Source of the DNA: Pyrrhosoma nymphula
Lineage: Eukaryota > Arthropoda > Insecta > Odonata > Coenagrionidae
Assembly (NCBI GenBank): GCA_963573305.1
Contig: OY754329.1
Span: 62,431,084-62,495,083 of the forward strand
Length of the DNA stretch: 64,000 bases
Reading direction: 5' to 3'
The position numbers and the translations under genes were made by a program. Within the stretch, counting starts at the first letter, position 1; each line of letters begins with the position of its first letter. The notes under the pieces are model-generated. The model did no database searches. It was not told the DNA's origin and saw only the letters and a program-made list of their open reading frames with translations. This document shows positions 1 to 14,352 of this stretch, in pieces.

Positions 1-2622
1 CATGTTAGCAATGTAGTGAGGCTGGAGAATATTACACATATATACAACTTGAGGAATATGGAATCCAGGAGTTTCAACTTGAGGAGGGCAAAAAAGTACT
101 CTGTCTCATTCACTTAGATAAGGAAAGGAAATATTATAAATGGCAATATGGAGGTAATTCAAGTAGCATTTGTCCTACTAATACGGCGTCGGAATTGAGA
201 AGAGTCAATTGTTGAGTTCCTGACTGTGCTTTTCAAACGGTCATGAGCCGACCTGAGGCCGAGTTAAAGCGGCAAAAAGAAGAGAGGAGGAAATGACGAC
301 ATTAAATTCTGAAGCAGAAAAGAATGTAATAAATAAAAAAAACATTGGATAGATGGTGGGAATACTGATATGTACGAGAAAAACTACAAAGGAATCCAAG
401 ATGAGGCTTAAAATCAAAGTCGTCATGAGGAATCCCTGGATTTTGGAAAAAGATGAAAAGAGTTTGAACGGAGAATAACATCCTAAATATCGAGAACCAG
501 GGAAAAAGGAAACATGAAAAGAAGTGGGAAAGCATAAGTCGAATACCTAGAGAACCCAGGAGGTATAGATATGTTATAAAATGAAATAAAATAAAAAAGT
601 TAGACGTTAGAAAATTCGTGAGGAAAAAAACGACAGGGCAAAGGAAAGTTCGAAGCAGCCTTTGAACAGCAAGAAATGACTCAATAGAAGCTAATGCAAA
701 ATGTAGAGTGAGTACGGTGACATATAATACAATAACGAAGAGCATAAGTAGATTTGGAAATATCAACAGAGTTGAAAAACTAAGATAGTTACTAAGTGAA
801 GGACTAAAATAAAAAATGATTGAAGAGTAATACTTATGCTAGCTTAAAAGCCATACGATACTATTCCCCGTTCTACTAATTCTAAAGCACCGTTAAGAAG
901 GACCGAAAGGGCAAAAAATCGATTATATTTCTCCCGAGACCGTTTCAAATGACAAAGAGAAGTCTTAAGCACTTGTATTCTAATTTATTTTTCTATTTAA
1001 AAGAACGAAATAACTTTTTCACAACGTCAAAAAAGTGCTCCTTATCAATAATAAGATAAGACAACCCTGGCAGTTAAGCCTGACGCAGTTAAGAGGCGAA
1101 GATCATATGGAACCATCGACAGGAGAATGGAATGAAAAGATTAAGATTTACAAAATAAAGATTAAAATGAATTTATATGATCAGTGTCAAAAGATAAGTT
1201 ATAATCACGTTAAGCTTAATATTAATAGGAAAAGATCAGAAAAAGAAAGAAAATTCTTAAAGATAGCAGCCCAACAAACTTTCATACAAATTATGAATTT
1301 CGGGAAAGTGCACGAAATATTGGCTGATAAAAAATACTATCATTAATAAAAGTTGAGACCATATGACCATAGAGACGTACATAAAGACCAAAATCCTGGG
1401 ATTAACTTACTGCAGGGCATAAAATTAGGATTACAAAAAAGGGAAGATGAGCTCTTACATCGGTCGTTTACAACATTTACAACATAAAAACAAATGTGGA
1501 CACGGACATCATTGAAAGAATTCGTATTAAAAAAATAAACCTCCGACGACATAGCAGTCACAGTAGGGGTAAGTACATTAGTAGAATCTTGGTGAAATAC
1601 AGAAGCATATGGACATATTCGCGGTAATAGGTGATCAAGAAGCAAAAAGATAACCAAGAAGAGTGTTCGCTGCGAAAATATGGTATCTGGTAAAGTAAAA
1701 AGAACGAGTACCTATTACACGAATTCTGTCAATTCGGGCGAGGGATTCCCACCAGAAGAAAAAACGACATCGTGAGAGAAATAGCGTACATAAGGCTAGT
1801 CATATTTATTTTTTTAAACTTGATGGAAACTCAATTCATAAGCTTCGACATTAGATATTAATAAATAGCGTTAGATACAACATGCTGAGACCTGACATGA
1901 AATATTTGAACAATGTATTACATATGATGCAATATCATAGACAAATTACAAATTAATCTTAAATCCCACAGGAATGTACTATTCAGGCACTCTTGATTGA
2001 TAATCCGTCGGTTATAGGCTTTGAGTCCCATCCATGTGAACGATTTCACGCCCTCGGGCATAATTTTGGAAATCGATCAAGCTGTTTGTCATTGTAACCA
2101 CCACATGTGAAATGCCCTAGGAATCGTTTTCATTGAAATCGGAAAATGAAATATTAAAAACCTATTCAATCTACGCTCAGTGAAAACAAGCAGCATCTTC
2201 CTTACGAAATGTGCTTGCCAGGTGCAGTGAACTTCGGTTTTCATCGAAATATAAACTGTCACCCCGTGATTTAATTCGGAAAAAAGATCACTCGGAACTA
2301 CTAGTAGGATGGTAATTCACATGAAATTACCAAATATTCATCAACAACCCACCAAGGAGAAATCAAAATTGAAAACACTAATTTGGCGATTGTGGACGTT
2401 GCATTAGGATCGCAGATAAAATACAGTCAATGGAAAGGAATTACAGACACGATCGAAAAATACTATGAAATATGAGGCATAGAATGAGGGGAATTACTTA
2501 TACTGGAACTCTTAATTACTCAGGAATAAAGATAATTTACATGACCATTTTATTCATCTTCCACGAAAAAAACGAGGATGTAGTGCGCATTCTAGGTACA
2601 ATGCCTCTCATAAAATCCGCTT
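1..2622. other. no gene recognised
   Basis: AT-rich. The open frames at 302..766, 1035..1346 and 1343..1657 are low-complexity and have no recognised domain. Confidence 0.6.
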
Positions 2623-3153
2623 CTATATCGTCAGATTAAGTTTTTTCCGAGCGGAAATTGCACTTATTGCCTGGTTTACGTTTACTCCCTGGCTCCCACC
2701 ATTATATCTCGGTATGCGAACACATACTTTAGTTTCGGCTGACCCGGATTCGGGGAGAGAGCCAGCTTGGATTCCCACGGCTCCAAAGGGAATTTTTGCT
2801 GCTCTTAGCGGAGCATAGATCTTCCCCATAAACCGGTTAAGTAACGAACAACACTGCGCGATGCCACGCCCCCCCCCCCCCAAGGTCAATAAAATTGATA
2901 GAGAAGGGAAAACAAAAGAAGGCCCGTAAAAAAAGAACAAAGACCGATTCAAACGCGGGAGTTGGAAGCGAACTGGATCACGCATGCCGGGGAGCGAGTG
3001 TGAAAGGATACGGAATCCATTGTGTTGAGGAAGCAAGCAGGGTTGACAACCGTGAAAAGAAAAACTGAAAATCGACAAGCGAATGCCAACTAAGAGAATA
3101 AATACGCTCGATTCCAGAAAATGAATTTTTATATTTTCCTCGAGAAGTTCCAC
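2623..3153 (-). other. 176-codon open frame, no recognised product
   Basis: This is one of the longer open frames in the first 40 kb. The translation is Ser, Phe and Pro rich, lacks any motif I recognise, and passes through a roughly 14-base C run at 2868..2881 read as Gly codons. The region is GC-richer than its flanks, which lowers stop frequency. A chance frame is the likeliest reading, and a transposon fragment is possible. Confidence 0.2.
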
Positions 3154-4349
3154 CTAAGGCGAAATGTAATATGACACTCACATAATTTCACAGAGCGATT
3201 TAACTTTTGACTAACCGCAATACGAACTTTATGAACTACGAAACTATTAACTCTAAACCATAATTACTTCCATATAAAACGTACCACGTAAAGCAATAAA
3301 CATATAAATAGTCGGTAAACACATTATAACACATGTGAGATAAAAATTACTAAGACAAAAATGTATCCAAGGAAATCTTTTTTTTTTGTGATTATCACTT
3401 GAAAAATGGATCTCAGCATTTTAAGAAACCCGTCCGTTACAATATGCAGAAACAGTTTAAATCATGTCCTCGGGAGGAAATTCCAAGCAAAAGGCTAAGA
3501 GCTCGCCCCCAGGTAATGCGGAAAATCACGCATTAAAAATGTGGAGTAATATCTCTAGTAGTCAGTTAATAAGGTAACACAAATATTCAGTGTTTCTATG
3601 CAATTGAGAAGGGACAACGGTGATCATTTCCATGTTGAAGAAAAATCAGGTAATACTCCAAGCGGAAGAGTAAAGACCTATTACATAGATTTCCCAGTTA
3701 CCCAGAAACATAGCTGTTTTGAATTTTCCTAACACTCTTATGAAGTATTTTAATTTCCCACATTAACTAACACATTACAAACAGGAAGTGAAATTAGCAA
3801 AATACCAGAAAAGTGTAGTAGCGCGTAAGAAATTGATAAAAATAGGTAATACACGAAGGAAAAGAACACAGCATTAAAGGACAAAGTGAGAAATAATATT
3901 TCTATACAATGGCACTCGCAGAGGCTACTTAAGCCAGTCGTTCAGAGGTGTCGTGCCTACCATTCGCTACTGTGTGTATCTCAACCACGAAACTGGAGCA
4001 TAAAATGAGAAGGGAATATAGAAGTTGCAATAAATTACCAAGAGTATTAGTAACAGTAAGCCACGCAGGAAATGAAATAGAAATTTACTCAGCATTGCGA
4101 AGAAATGTAGATAAGTAAGAGCCGTCGCATAAAACGCACGCGAGTTCTTCTACAAATACATTCTGAAAATGTTATAATTCTTCTTTATAATATTCCTTTA
4201 TGAGTTCTTAAAAGTCCAACATTCAAACTACACATACGTCCACGCAACAGAGCAATCAGCTTTGAAGAGAAATCTCTCATTTTCCTCCATCTGTAAGCCT
4301 ACAAAAAATTATCATAGCAAAAAAACATTAAAAGAAACAATTCTTAGCT
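3154..4349. other. no gene recognised
   Basis: AT-rich. Nothing recognised. Confidence 0.6.
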
Positions 4350-4870
4350 GTTAATTGCTCGCAGTAACTCTTATGGGAAGTGACCTGTGCAAACAAATTT
4401 CTAACGGAACGAGGCCATTTAAGCCCCTTAGCTCAAAACCACAGTCATTCGGGAAGCTGAAGAATCTCGACCGAGTACCGCATTTACCACATTCCTCTGC
4501 GAGACAGGTCGCCGAAAATAGGGTGGATGAGGCGGAAAATCCGCCAAATTGGCAACACTGAAGTTGTACGAGGAAACGGAGGAGAAGAGGCGGAGGGGAA
4601 GGAGGGGGAGAGGGACTAGTCGGCAAGTTCTCAGGGTTGCAGGGGCGGAGAGAGGTGTAAAGAGGTGTAAGGGTTGAGGGGGAGGGGGACAATGGTGCGG
4701 CCAAAGATGGGAGCCAATAGGAGAAGCGCTTCACGGCACACATCGTCGTAGTAGTAGAGGTGCATAAGATGGGGGAAGGAAGAGAAATTGGGTCGGGAGT
4801 TTCGGTTCTCCCTGTACTGCGCTGGTGTGTGAGCGTGAATGTGCAGGCTCTCAGAGGGATTCGAAGGCAT
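4350..4870. other. GC-richer patch with purine-rich core
   Basis: Bases 4560-4700 are strongly G/A-biased on the plus strand (GGAGGGGGAGAGGG words). AGAGGTGTAA repeats near 4653. Overlapping frames on both strands (130 codons minus, 68 plus) give low-complexity products with no recognised domain. It could be a regulatory island. Confidence 0.45.
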
Positions 4871-5756
4871 AGGAAAGGTATAAACGAGTCAGAACTAGAT
4901 GGGGATAAGAATGGGATATGGACATTAAATACCGAATGAAATAAAGAAAATTCAAAGAAAAAACGTTAAAGGACTGAACCGCAATTGGAGGAGCGGTCCG
5001 TTATAACTCGAGTAAAATCAAGAAAATTCATCACTCAGGCTCGGGAAAAAAAATTTGAAAATTCCCTTCGACCACTTCTCTCTGCAGGGGGTCGAATATG
5101 TGTAATCCATAAGACATTGCCCTAATCCCTTCCCCAGCAAAAATCGTACGATACGAGAACTCAAAAGTTTAACTCAGATTCAGTTGATCAAATCGTATTT
5201 TTCCCCCTAAAAGTTTTACCAACGGCCCTTAGTAAACGATATTAAAAAAGCAAATTAAACTAAGAACTTCAGAGGTGAGCATGGCTGTAAAAAAATTACT
5301 GTTTACAGACTGAGAGCGATCAGTGATTGTCTCCTATCTTTAATAATATAGACGTTTTATCACCGTGTATATTTTATTGACACTATAATTTATATGGTGG
5401 AATATAAATATTATTACAAATATAATGTATAAAAATAATTCAGATTTATCATTTATAGAATTATTTGTATAAAACCTGATCAAATATCACATTCTCCATT
5501 TTCATCATGCATCACAAATCTCAATCTTGTTTGGTCAAGTTTTTTATAAACATTTCAAGTACAGGTAATGGCGGGTGAGTATAATATAGAAGACCAAGAT
5601 CAAGCAAAGGGGGAGGCAGTACTTCACCAGGATTTTTCAATTTCGATTGCCGGGGTGAGTAGAAGAGAAACGATTTTATAGTAAGGGCAGCAGTGAATTT
5701 AAAATGATTCGATGACTAAGAGACATAGTTTTAACGAGGCAAACAAGATAAAAGAA

Positions 5757-5880
5757 GGCCGGGTAAAACCATCAATGGGTAGGGCATCCGTCCACTAATC
5801 CACATTTGCAAATTCAAACCACAAATGCACTATATAGTTACCCTCAACTGGTCCTTATGCGAAGTTACCGTTTCTAAATT
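5757..5880 (+). repeat. possible decayed tRNA-like SINE head
   Basis: ATGGGTAGGGCATCCGTCCA followed by TTTGCAAATTCAAACC resembles an eroded A box and B box at tRNA-like spacing. Weak. Confidence 0.3.
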
Positions 5881-8800
5881 AAATTAGCGGTTGGAGTTCC
5901 CTAAAAAAACCTATTTCCCGTTATTCTGAAGAATTTATTCCGAAATATCCCTCTTTGAAGCGTCTATCGAATATCAGAACCGATTGATTTCGAACAAGCG
6001 AGGGAGTTGGCCGAAAACAGTGACAGAGAAGGAACCTAATATTCATTGCGGAAAGACCACAAGTGATTTGATACGCAGTCACGACCTTGGGTAAGAAGAT
6101 TTAGAAATTCTTTCAACGGTGAAAATCGCTATGAAAAATCATTTGACTTGACCGGGTTGTCTTACGTTCTAAAGCGGAAAGGTTGAGTTTAACCCCCGCG
6201 AAAATGTTCCTGGTCAAGCCAAATGACCTTTCACGGTGAATTCCATCGCATGATGAGTAACCAGTCATAATTACTTTACAATTTTAAAACTAAGTAGTGG
6301 TAAGAATTTTCAGTCACACTTTCCTCTTCCAGAAATAGCATGTAAAGAATGAAGTCAGTGTAAAAGGCGCTTAAAATTAGAGCCAGGCGCCGTATAAAGA
6401 ACCCATTGCAAGAGTAGTATGGCTTTGAAAAATCGAGAACATTAATGGAAAATGCGGTCAAAAAATGGTAAAGGAAGACTCGGCTACGTTCTTGCATAAC
6501 GTCAGCCGCAAGGTCACATACAGGCAATGAGCTAAGAAGCTTCTACCAAATAAAAACTTAGATAAACCGTAATTGAGAACTGTAGTGCATTGTTGATTGA
6601 TCTTTTACGACTGCAATAGTGATGAAATTTATTTATGATCCAAATGAACAAAGAAGCAGAATGGGGTGGAGCGCGTAGCCGTACACCGTGTAGATAGCCC
6701 TGAAAGAACAGTATTACTTCCTTTGGACGTAAAGTCAACCTAAGGATATCTTTGCCTCACTTGCACACGAGAAAATTTCCTCCAAGAGCGAATTCCTTGC
6801 TTCCACACATCCTCTACTACTAAAAATTCCAGCCATCTCCAAAAACCTTATGGTGCAAATGTGTTCAGCTGTCCGTCGCCTTCATTCGAATCGTGTAGAT
6901 CCCAAAGAAGAACGGAAGCGATTCTTCATTCAGAAATGGTCTTAGCGAGCTTTTGTTTGGAAACTACCTAACAAAGCGGAGTAAGGCATAAGGCAGGTCG
7001 GTAGAAGTTTGAGGAAGTAACTTCGGCAGTCCAGGACTCTTAGAGAAGCGAAAGGCGAAAAGCATGGTTTTTTTATATAAGAGCTTGGTGATTAAATTAA
7101 ATTTAAAGGTAGACGGCATATCTATTTATTTATTAATTTCGGGAGTATTTCCGTTTTATCATAAATAAAAATGATTTCAAATAAAATCGCTATAAACGAG
7201 GAATGATTTGTAAAAAGTAGGCGTCAAATAGCTTATAATCGATTCCTTGAATTCTAAGTTTTAGAAAATGAATTACGCTAATGAAAATTCCGAGATTTCA
7301 AATGCAGTACCTACTTGCGTAGAGCTTCCCCTTATTCCAGTTGCTGAGAGGTTTGTCTGCTTCGCCACTTCGCAGTGGCAATGGGCAAACATTGTGGACT
7401 CTTCTGATTTTCCGTAACTCAAACAATTTCAAGTTTGCTCGGACGGAGATACGGGGGAGGTTAAGGAGCAAGAGAGGGAAGGACAAAGGCCAAATCATAA
7501 GGGAAAGCCCTTTCAGCAAAGATAGAATGAATAATATATTCAATACGATGGAGTTTCTTAACTTCACTCCCGCTATGAAGAAACACGACCCATTGGAGGA
7601 AGTTGGCTTTAGAAAAGAGTGATAGCACTCAGCAGTCGAAGAATAATGAATCTCTCATCTTATTATTACTCAAACGGACAAAATAAAAGAGAACAACTGC
7701 TGAATTGATAGGTACAAATATTCCTACTTTCCATACACCATGAATGACTTCAACAAAACGGGAGCGGGAAATTAATGCGTCAAAATGCACGTCACTTTTC
7801 GTCCTTTCCCTCTACCATTTCCTTTTACTGACTCGATCCCTTCCTCATGACAGGTTCCATAACACCCCCTGCCACATGCCTTCGCGGCGGCTCACTAAGT
7901 CGCTCGGTCGCAATAGTATTAGTTGACAGGGAGTAAGATCTAGTCCAGTTTAATGTCTTTATTATGAAAGCTTTGAAAAAATACATGCCTCTTTTATTTG
8001 AGACAACATTGCAAGATTTATCTATTCCACAGATTAGAGTCGATGTGACTGTTCTATCAAAGAATTTTAGGTTCTCGCCAGCGCTTATCTTTAAAACCCT
8101 ATGGGTGCGCAGCGTAGTGTAGAGTCAGTGACTATTAATGTTAGCTTGCTTCTCCTTTAACATTTATGTTATTTAACATATTCATGACGAATGAAAGAAA
8201 ATACTCTTCCACACATTTACTTGAACGGCAAAAATAATTTTTTGTCACTTTGTTAAATTTTCGAAAAATAAGTCTTTCACTCATCATGAATATCAACAAC
8301 TTCCAGCCGATCCATAAAGATGAAGTTATAGAAATGATATGCGTAAGATTTTTTACAGTCTCGTAAGACTTCTTAAATGGATACGCTTATATATTTGAGG
8401 ACTGGTTCCACGTCTTGTGTAAATTATTAGAGAACCCTTGACGGTATCTCTTCTGACACTGATGATTTGTTTGTTTTAATCAGAAGGAGTTGGTGAATCA
8501 TCCCTTTGCGCGATATATTTATGACGTTAATTAACATGTTGGTGACGATGGGCCCTTTGCTTCCTTTAGCAGATAGGCGGTGATGACAATTTCGAAGATT
8601 TTGGTCTTAATATTTGCTTCCAAGCGCTGCCTTTAGCACAGATGAGCTGAGGAGATTTAATCATCAAACGTTTAACATTTTACTCCCAGATGTAGGAGCA
8701 ATAAAAAATACATTCATCATCGAATATTTTTCTCAGTGTATCATTTTCCAAGTGGTAACAGGCACATTGAATGATTTCCTTAATTTCCGTAATTCACCGA

Positions 8801-11448
8801 GTAATTTTGCCCCAGAGAATCTCTAAAGGTAACATTCCCAGATATGCATATATTTTTAAAAATTTGAATACAATTTTTTACAGCATGAAATTAGATCAGG
8901 GCATCGTCTCGAATCAATAAACATTTACATTGCCCAGTGATAAGGGTCAATTAATTGTTCTATCACTACCAACACTTCTTTAGTTTTTCACAGAATGTGA
9001 CAAAATTTTAATATCCCTTGCTCCCTTCAAACCGATTTCCAAACACAAAAAAACAACAATTAATCTTCTCTAACCCAATCCACACACACTCAACTGAATG
9101 GCGTTTTTATATAGTTCTCAATTCAAGCCACAATAAAGCAAAATTAATTAACAATGATATAAATAATAATAATCATAAAATACAATTTACCATAACAATT
9201 ATTCCTTAAGTGTTTCGATATTCCGTTCACAATCTGGACATACGACACCATGAGTCTACATTTCACATCAACACGTATGTGATATCTTGCCTTGGGGTGA
9301 AGAAATGCCTCCTAAAGTATATTCCGCGTGCTGATGCAATTCGATATGAATGTTTGTGAATGCTAGCACTGAGGCTCATAGTTCAGCAGAAATAGCTCTT
9401 TCGTTACGGATACATTCACTTTTAACTACGAGCGTGATTATTTGGAGGTGACTTCGTAAGACTTTAGGTCTTAGAAGGTTAGGCGTTAGGAAAGGGTTTC
9501 ACCAGCTATGTCCTAGCGAATATTGGAATTTTGCAGAGGACGAATGATTTTGGAAAATATCAGCCATTTTGAAGACGCCTATATCAGCAATCGGCTCTGG
9601 GAAACCTTCTCGAATACTTATGATTGCAACCGCTTTTCGATGGTTGCCGATTGTCAATAATTGCGGTTTTTATGATTGCCGCTGATAATACATCACCAAT
9701 ATGAATTTTTAGCCAACTTCCGAAGCAAATTACTTTAACTTGTCAATTTTTCTTGTTCAAATAAAATATATTTTTCATGAATATTCACTATCAACGAGTA
9801 ATCAGCCACATATCATGTAATTAAAGAATAGAAGAGGTAGGAAAATGGATGTGCTTCCGATCTCACTTCTCATACTAGTCAGTTTAATTATTAATTATTT
9901 AATTGCCTTAGCTAATGAGTTACTCACCTTTTTAATATCATAACACTGCAGTTAAAAATTGAAAGGCTTAATCGCCTTGTTGACATCCTGTTTGCACGTA
10001 TAAACCAGAAAAATTTCATATAATTGCATTGAGTAATCTAATCATATTCATTACTAGATGAGGGAGGTTGCAATGAGTAAACCAAGGAAGCATTTTCAAT
10101 ACCCATAGGGGCACCGTCTCCCATATATTATAAGTAAATCTCCAGTTTTATCACTTTGACATGGCTTTTGACATTAAAGTATCTAGGGACACATGCACTA
10201 AATCTTGACTCATTAATACGTTTTTAGTCACTTTTTACGAACTTCCGGGCAACACAGAAAAGGTTTTATCAGTCAGTGCAGCTTGAATGGTTGCAAACAT
10301 TCTAAATTAAGCTGCACGGCTATACTACGTCGGCAATATGGTTTATCACCAACATCGGTAGCCAAAAATAATGAATCATCGAAGAAGACCGAAAAAAATA
10401 CCTAATTACGGTATTAGCAACTAAGTACATAAGATTTTCGAAATGCAGTCAGCAATTGTTAATAATATTTCACGGCCACCAATTGACAGAAGTTGACGAT
10501 CAATTAGACCTCGTTATATTACATTTGATTCAACGTTCATCCATTATTTCAATTGAACATTTAGTCGCAGATGACAATCGCCAGCAATATATTAGACGGC
10601 AAACAAAGGGACAATTTTTAACAAACCGCGAAATGTCATTACTCATCAATTTTTGTAGTGGAAGGGTATGTCAAGCTTACAAACGTTCCGCCCTAAATGC
10701 GAATCAGCAACTTTAGCAATGCGCCACTGTACCCTCCGCTCGCTTTTTGGGAGTAGAGTTTATTCATAACTCTCGCTGAATGAGAAAGATTTATGTGCGT
10801 GCCATGAGGTCGTAAAAAAATCCATAACGTTATTTGAGCGGAAAAATGCAATAAACACATTCACATCTAAAAGGGGAAATTATTACATCGATTTTCACTT
10901 GTACAATACTTCGGAGGACTAAATTATATAATCCGTCCATTTAATGAGGAAACACCACGTGACTGAATCAAGGGACTTCCTCTCGTCTCTCGATGTCCTG
11001 CCTTGCGTATTTAACTCGACTCATGAAGCTGCTGAAAAAATCACTCTGACTATTGATCAAGTCACGAAATCGGCACAGGCGGCCGAGAAAACATGTTTTC
11101 CAAATCATTCACTATTAGCTTCTGATTTTGGTTATCATGGATCAAGAGTAATGATCTTGAGCGTTTCAAGAATGTCGCAGATAAATTGTAAAACTGAAAG
11201 TATCGTTACAAACTCATTTTAAATAGAAAGTATTAGAGGTGTATGAGACATACCAAAAGTAGCAAAGTCAAAAACGAACTAAAAATGTGATTCATGGAAA
11301 AATTAAACTGATTGAGAAAATATTCACAGTTGCGAATCCCAACATCAGATTAAGGTAATGGGGGCTATAATTTAGTAAGTATTCAAAGTAGGCAATATCA
11401 CTGAAGCAACAATCATGAAAAGCCACAGCCTCGACAGTACTTACCCAA
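5881..11448. other. no gene recognised
   Basis: 5.6 kb of AT-rich sequence. The open frames at 7341..7622, 8614..8826, 10456..10716 and 10944..11222 (60-93 codons) show no recognised domain and no splice-consistent neighbours. Confidence 0.6.
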
Positions 11449-11483
11449 CGTTGAAGCACTACCATATTGGTAGTGCTTCAACG
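11449..11483. repeat. perfect 16-bp inverted repeat
   Basis: CGTTGAAGCACTACCA and its exact complement are separated by only TAT. The near-cruciform has almost no loop. Confidence 0.97.
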
Positions 11484-12209
11484 GTTCATTGGTTGGTTTC
11501 TTAAAAGTTTGTTCAGCTAACATTTTCAAACTCCATTATTCAAGCAACAGAATTTACTCGCAGAAATAACAGTAAAAAGCGTAGTTATCTGAATCGATTT
11601 TATATGAATATATAGAGTAGGCTGATACGGGTCGTAAAATGACAGTTATGTCATGATTTCGTATTTGAGATACTTGAATATGTGTCATCTTATCTATTCC
11701 GACAGCAGAATTTCACCTTTTCAAACCATATTTTACACAAAGAACAATTAAAACTGAACTTGCAGGTTATTATAGGCACTGGGGACGCTACAGAGCATTT
11801 TCTAATGGCATATTGGCTTAAACAAACTCTTACAAGGCACGTAAATCCAAATTAAATTAGACTACAACACTAGTGCAAGGCCCCTAACTGCTTTAGTAGT
11901 TGAATAATACGCATGACGCACATCTAGCTGAGAAAAATAACAACTAAAATATAAATTGTTGGCTGATCCGTATCTTCAGTGTCTTGTTTTTTTTTACTTT
12001 TCAGAGGCGTTATCAATGACAGCGGTATTTTCAAATCACAAAAATTTAATGGTAAGATTTCTCTTTTGCTTAACTTACGCAGACGAAATCTCAATTCTTC
12101 AACCTCAGTAATTTCTTTAACAGATTATCGACAAATTGAAATAAAATTCGTTCAATATAATACATTTTATTCATTAATCTTAACCTCCCATTGCCTAAAC
12201 TATATGATC

Positions 12210-12395
12210 AGTTCTAATTATAATGTCTCTATGGGTAACAGCCAAAGCCAAATACTACCCCTTTTGATACACAGACGAGCACACATAACCAAGCCCTTGG
12301 AGGTGAAAATTCTACCCAGGCGGGATTCGAACCCGCGACCAATGGTTAGGTAGGCGAGGACTTAACCCCACCGCCACCGGGGTCGGGCCAGTTCT
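12210..12395 (-). mobile_element. tRNA-derived SINE
   Basis: The minus strand reads CCCCGGTGGCGGTGGGGTTA, then GGTCGCGGGTTCGAATCCCG, a near-consensus B box. A body follows (GTAGAATTTTCACCTCC, then GGGCTTGGTTATGTGTGC). The A box is eroded. It is a SINE rather than a tRNA gene because the acceptor stem is missing. Confidence 0.75.
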
Positions 12396-12640
12396 CCAGA
12401 AGCGTATTCACTTATCACAGCAAAGCTACCTCTACCGATGAAATACCGAGATTTCGCCCCCGCGTAGTGGCGTGCGATGCTGATTCCAGCAAATGGCTTC
12501 TTCGTCCGGTCTCTTGTAATCACTAGCGAACGCGAAACTTCCTGCTTCTCCCCGAGATTGGGCCCGCCTCACTCGGCGACCAGTTGCCGATCTTAATCCG
12601 GTCCTGCCGACCCGCCCGCACAATGCGCACGCCGCGGAGA
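12396..12640. other. GC-rich, CpG-containing patch
   Basis: About 240 bases are clearly richer in GC and CpG than their surroundings. A 63-codon minus-strand frame has no recognised product. It could be regulatory or part of an element adjoining the SINE. Confidence 0.45.
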
Positions 12641-13059
12641 GGGAAGCTTTATCACAAAAAAGAATCTTTGGAGATATAATTGATGGAAAGTGGGACCGAA
12701 GGAAAGCAAAATTTAAAAAAAATATATTAAAATGGAGGCTAAAATAGGTTGAAAGTGAAGGTGAAAATAAAAGACACTCCCGCTATGGTAATGGAAATTT
12801 ACCGTACCAACCAAGGAAGTTTTCTTCGTCACTGATTAAAATTTGCCATACTTGCTATCACAACAAATTATCAGCAAATCACGAGGACTTGGACGAAATA
12901 TTTAACACGAGTAGCAATCAATATTCCATTTTAAGAGTTTTGTTCCTGTTTTTGTACAGTGACATCTTTTGCGAGGCATGGGAAATAATGTTCATAGCAA
13001 TCGTTAGGAGAGGCGCTCGTCAGCAGTGACCATTTGCGCCAATAATAATAGGTGAATAG

Positions 13060-13330
13060 ATAAATTATGAAAGGGTTATACGAGGAATTGAGGAAGGGTG
13101 GAGAGGAACCTGGAGTCTTCATTAATCTACTCATAACTAAAAAAAACAAAATATCAGAGCTTAAAGGTTCAATCCTACGAACGGAGGGCTGCACTTCGAA
13201 GGAATCTCCAAATGGCACCCAAGTAGGGGTTGGGATTCCACAGATAAATCTTCGCCACTGCTGCGATTCAAATCTGTGCCTTTAGGATGGGGAACTAGTA
13301 CCCTAGCCATCGCAACAACCCATTAACTAG
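13060..13330 (-). mobile_element. decayed tRNA-derived SINE
   Basis: On the minus strand, GATGGCTAGGGTACTAGTTC followed by GCACAGATTTGAATCGCAG resembles an A box and B box pair. The body then includes ATTCCACCCCTACTTGG-type sequence. The short open frames here are not genes. Confidence 0.5.
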
Positions 13331-14147
13331 GGAACTAGATGGAGGTTGGCATTGAGAGCAAGAAAGATCGGCATCGTGGGTTAATTAGAAGCAGTCAAGT
13401 TAGTGTGGGCGTATCTTATTCCTAGGCATCGTATTACCCGTTTCCTTCTCTCCCATTCCACGAATTCCTCAGCTCCTTCACCTAGTACTAGTTTATCCGC
13501 CCCCGAGTACGCTAGTTTAACTCACCATTTAGCCATCCCAGCACTTAAACCCTGATAATCGCGTTTATGCACGATTTATAAACCCAGCGTAAATACCTGA
13601 GGGTAGCTGGCTGGCTAGCTTTGGATAAATTGTATGTTCTACGTTTCCGGAGGAAAGCGTTATCTTACGGAAGGCTACCAGCAGGGTTGTTAAAAATCCC
13701 GGGTTTAAAAAAAACCCAGCCCACTGGATTATTTTGGGTTTTATTGACGAAAAATTTATGCCCGCATTTTAACATGAAGATATAAAAATATACTTACCAA
13801 ATGCGTATTCCTACCTATATAAAAACTAAATATGTACTATAAATTAGTTGTACTGTGTATGTGTAAATACAAATATTAGCAAAAAGTTGTTTTACCAACA
13901 AAACTAGTTCATATTCTAAACTCGCAATGAAAATATCAAAAATTTGCCGTTGAAGTTATGTATTTCCAAGACTGGTGAAGCATGGGTTAAGAGCTAGGGA
14001 AGCAACAACCTATAAAATACGCAACCTTCCAGAATTGTTTTCCATATTATATCTTGGCATGTAACTCTATTAACAGACCTGCCGTTCTCACATATTGCTC
14101 GACTATAATTAACAGTAATAATGACAGTATATATCAAATGAGAATTA

Positions 14148-14352
14148 ACTAAAATATTTAAAGTTGAATTGAAAGTTAATTTAGATACCTAAATAAACAT
14201 TTTACGTCATTTTTGTATTTGGATCGATTATTCCATTTTTTGTACTAAAATATTTAAAACTAAAATATTTAAAGTTGAATTGAAAGTTAATTTAGATACC
14301 TAAATAAACATTTTACGTCATTTTTGTATTTGGATCGATTATTCCATTTTTT
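14148..14352. repeat. identical 94-bp direct duplication inside the hAT
   Basis: 14148..14241 and 14259..14352 read identically by eye. The 17-base spacer repeats the first bases of the unit (ACTAAAATATTTAA). Identity implies a recent event or an assembly artefact. Confidence 0.92.

Noticed and set aside
2623..3153. 176-codon minus-strand gene
   Set aside because: It crosses a C homopolymer, lacks any motif and sits in GC-richer DNA where long chance frames are expected. Kept only as a low-confidence open frame.
12300..12395. Functional tRNA gene on the minus strand
   Set aside because: The B box is good but the A box and the acceptor stem are eroded. A SINE body follows.
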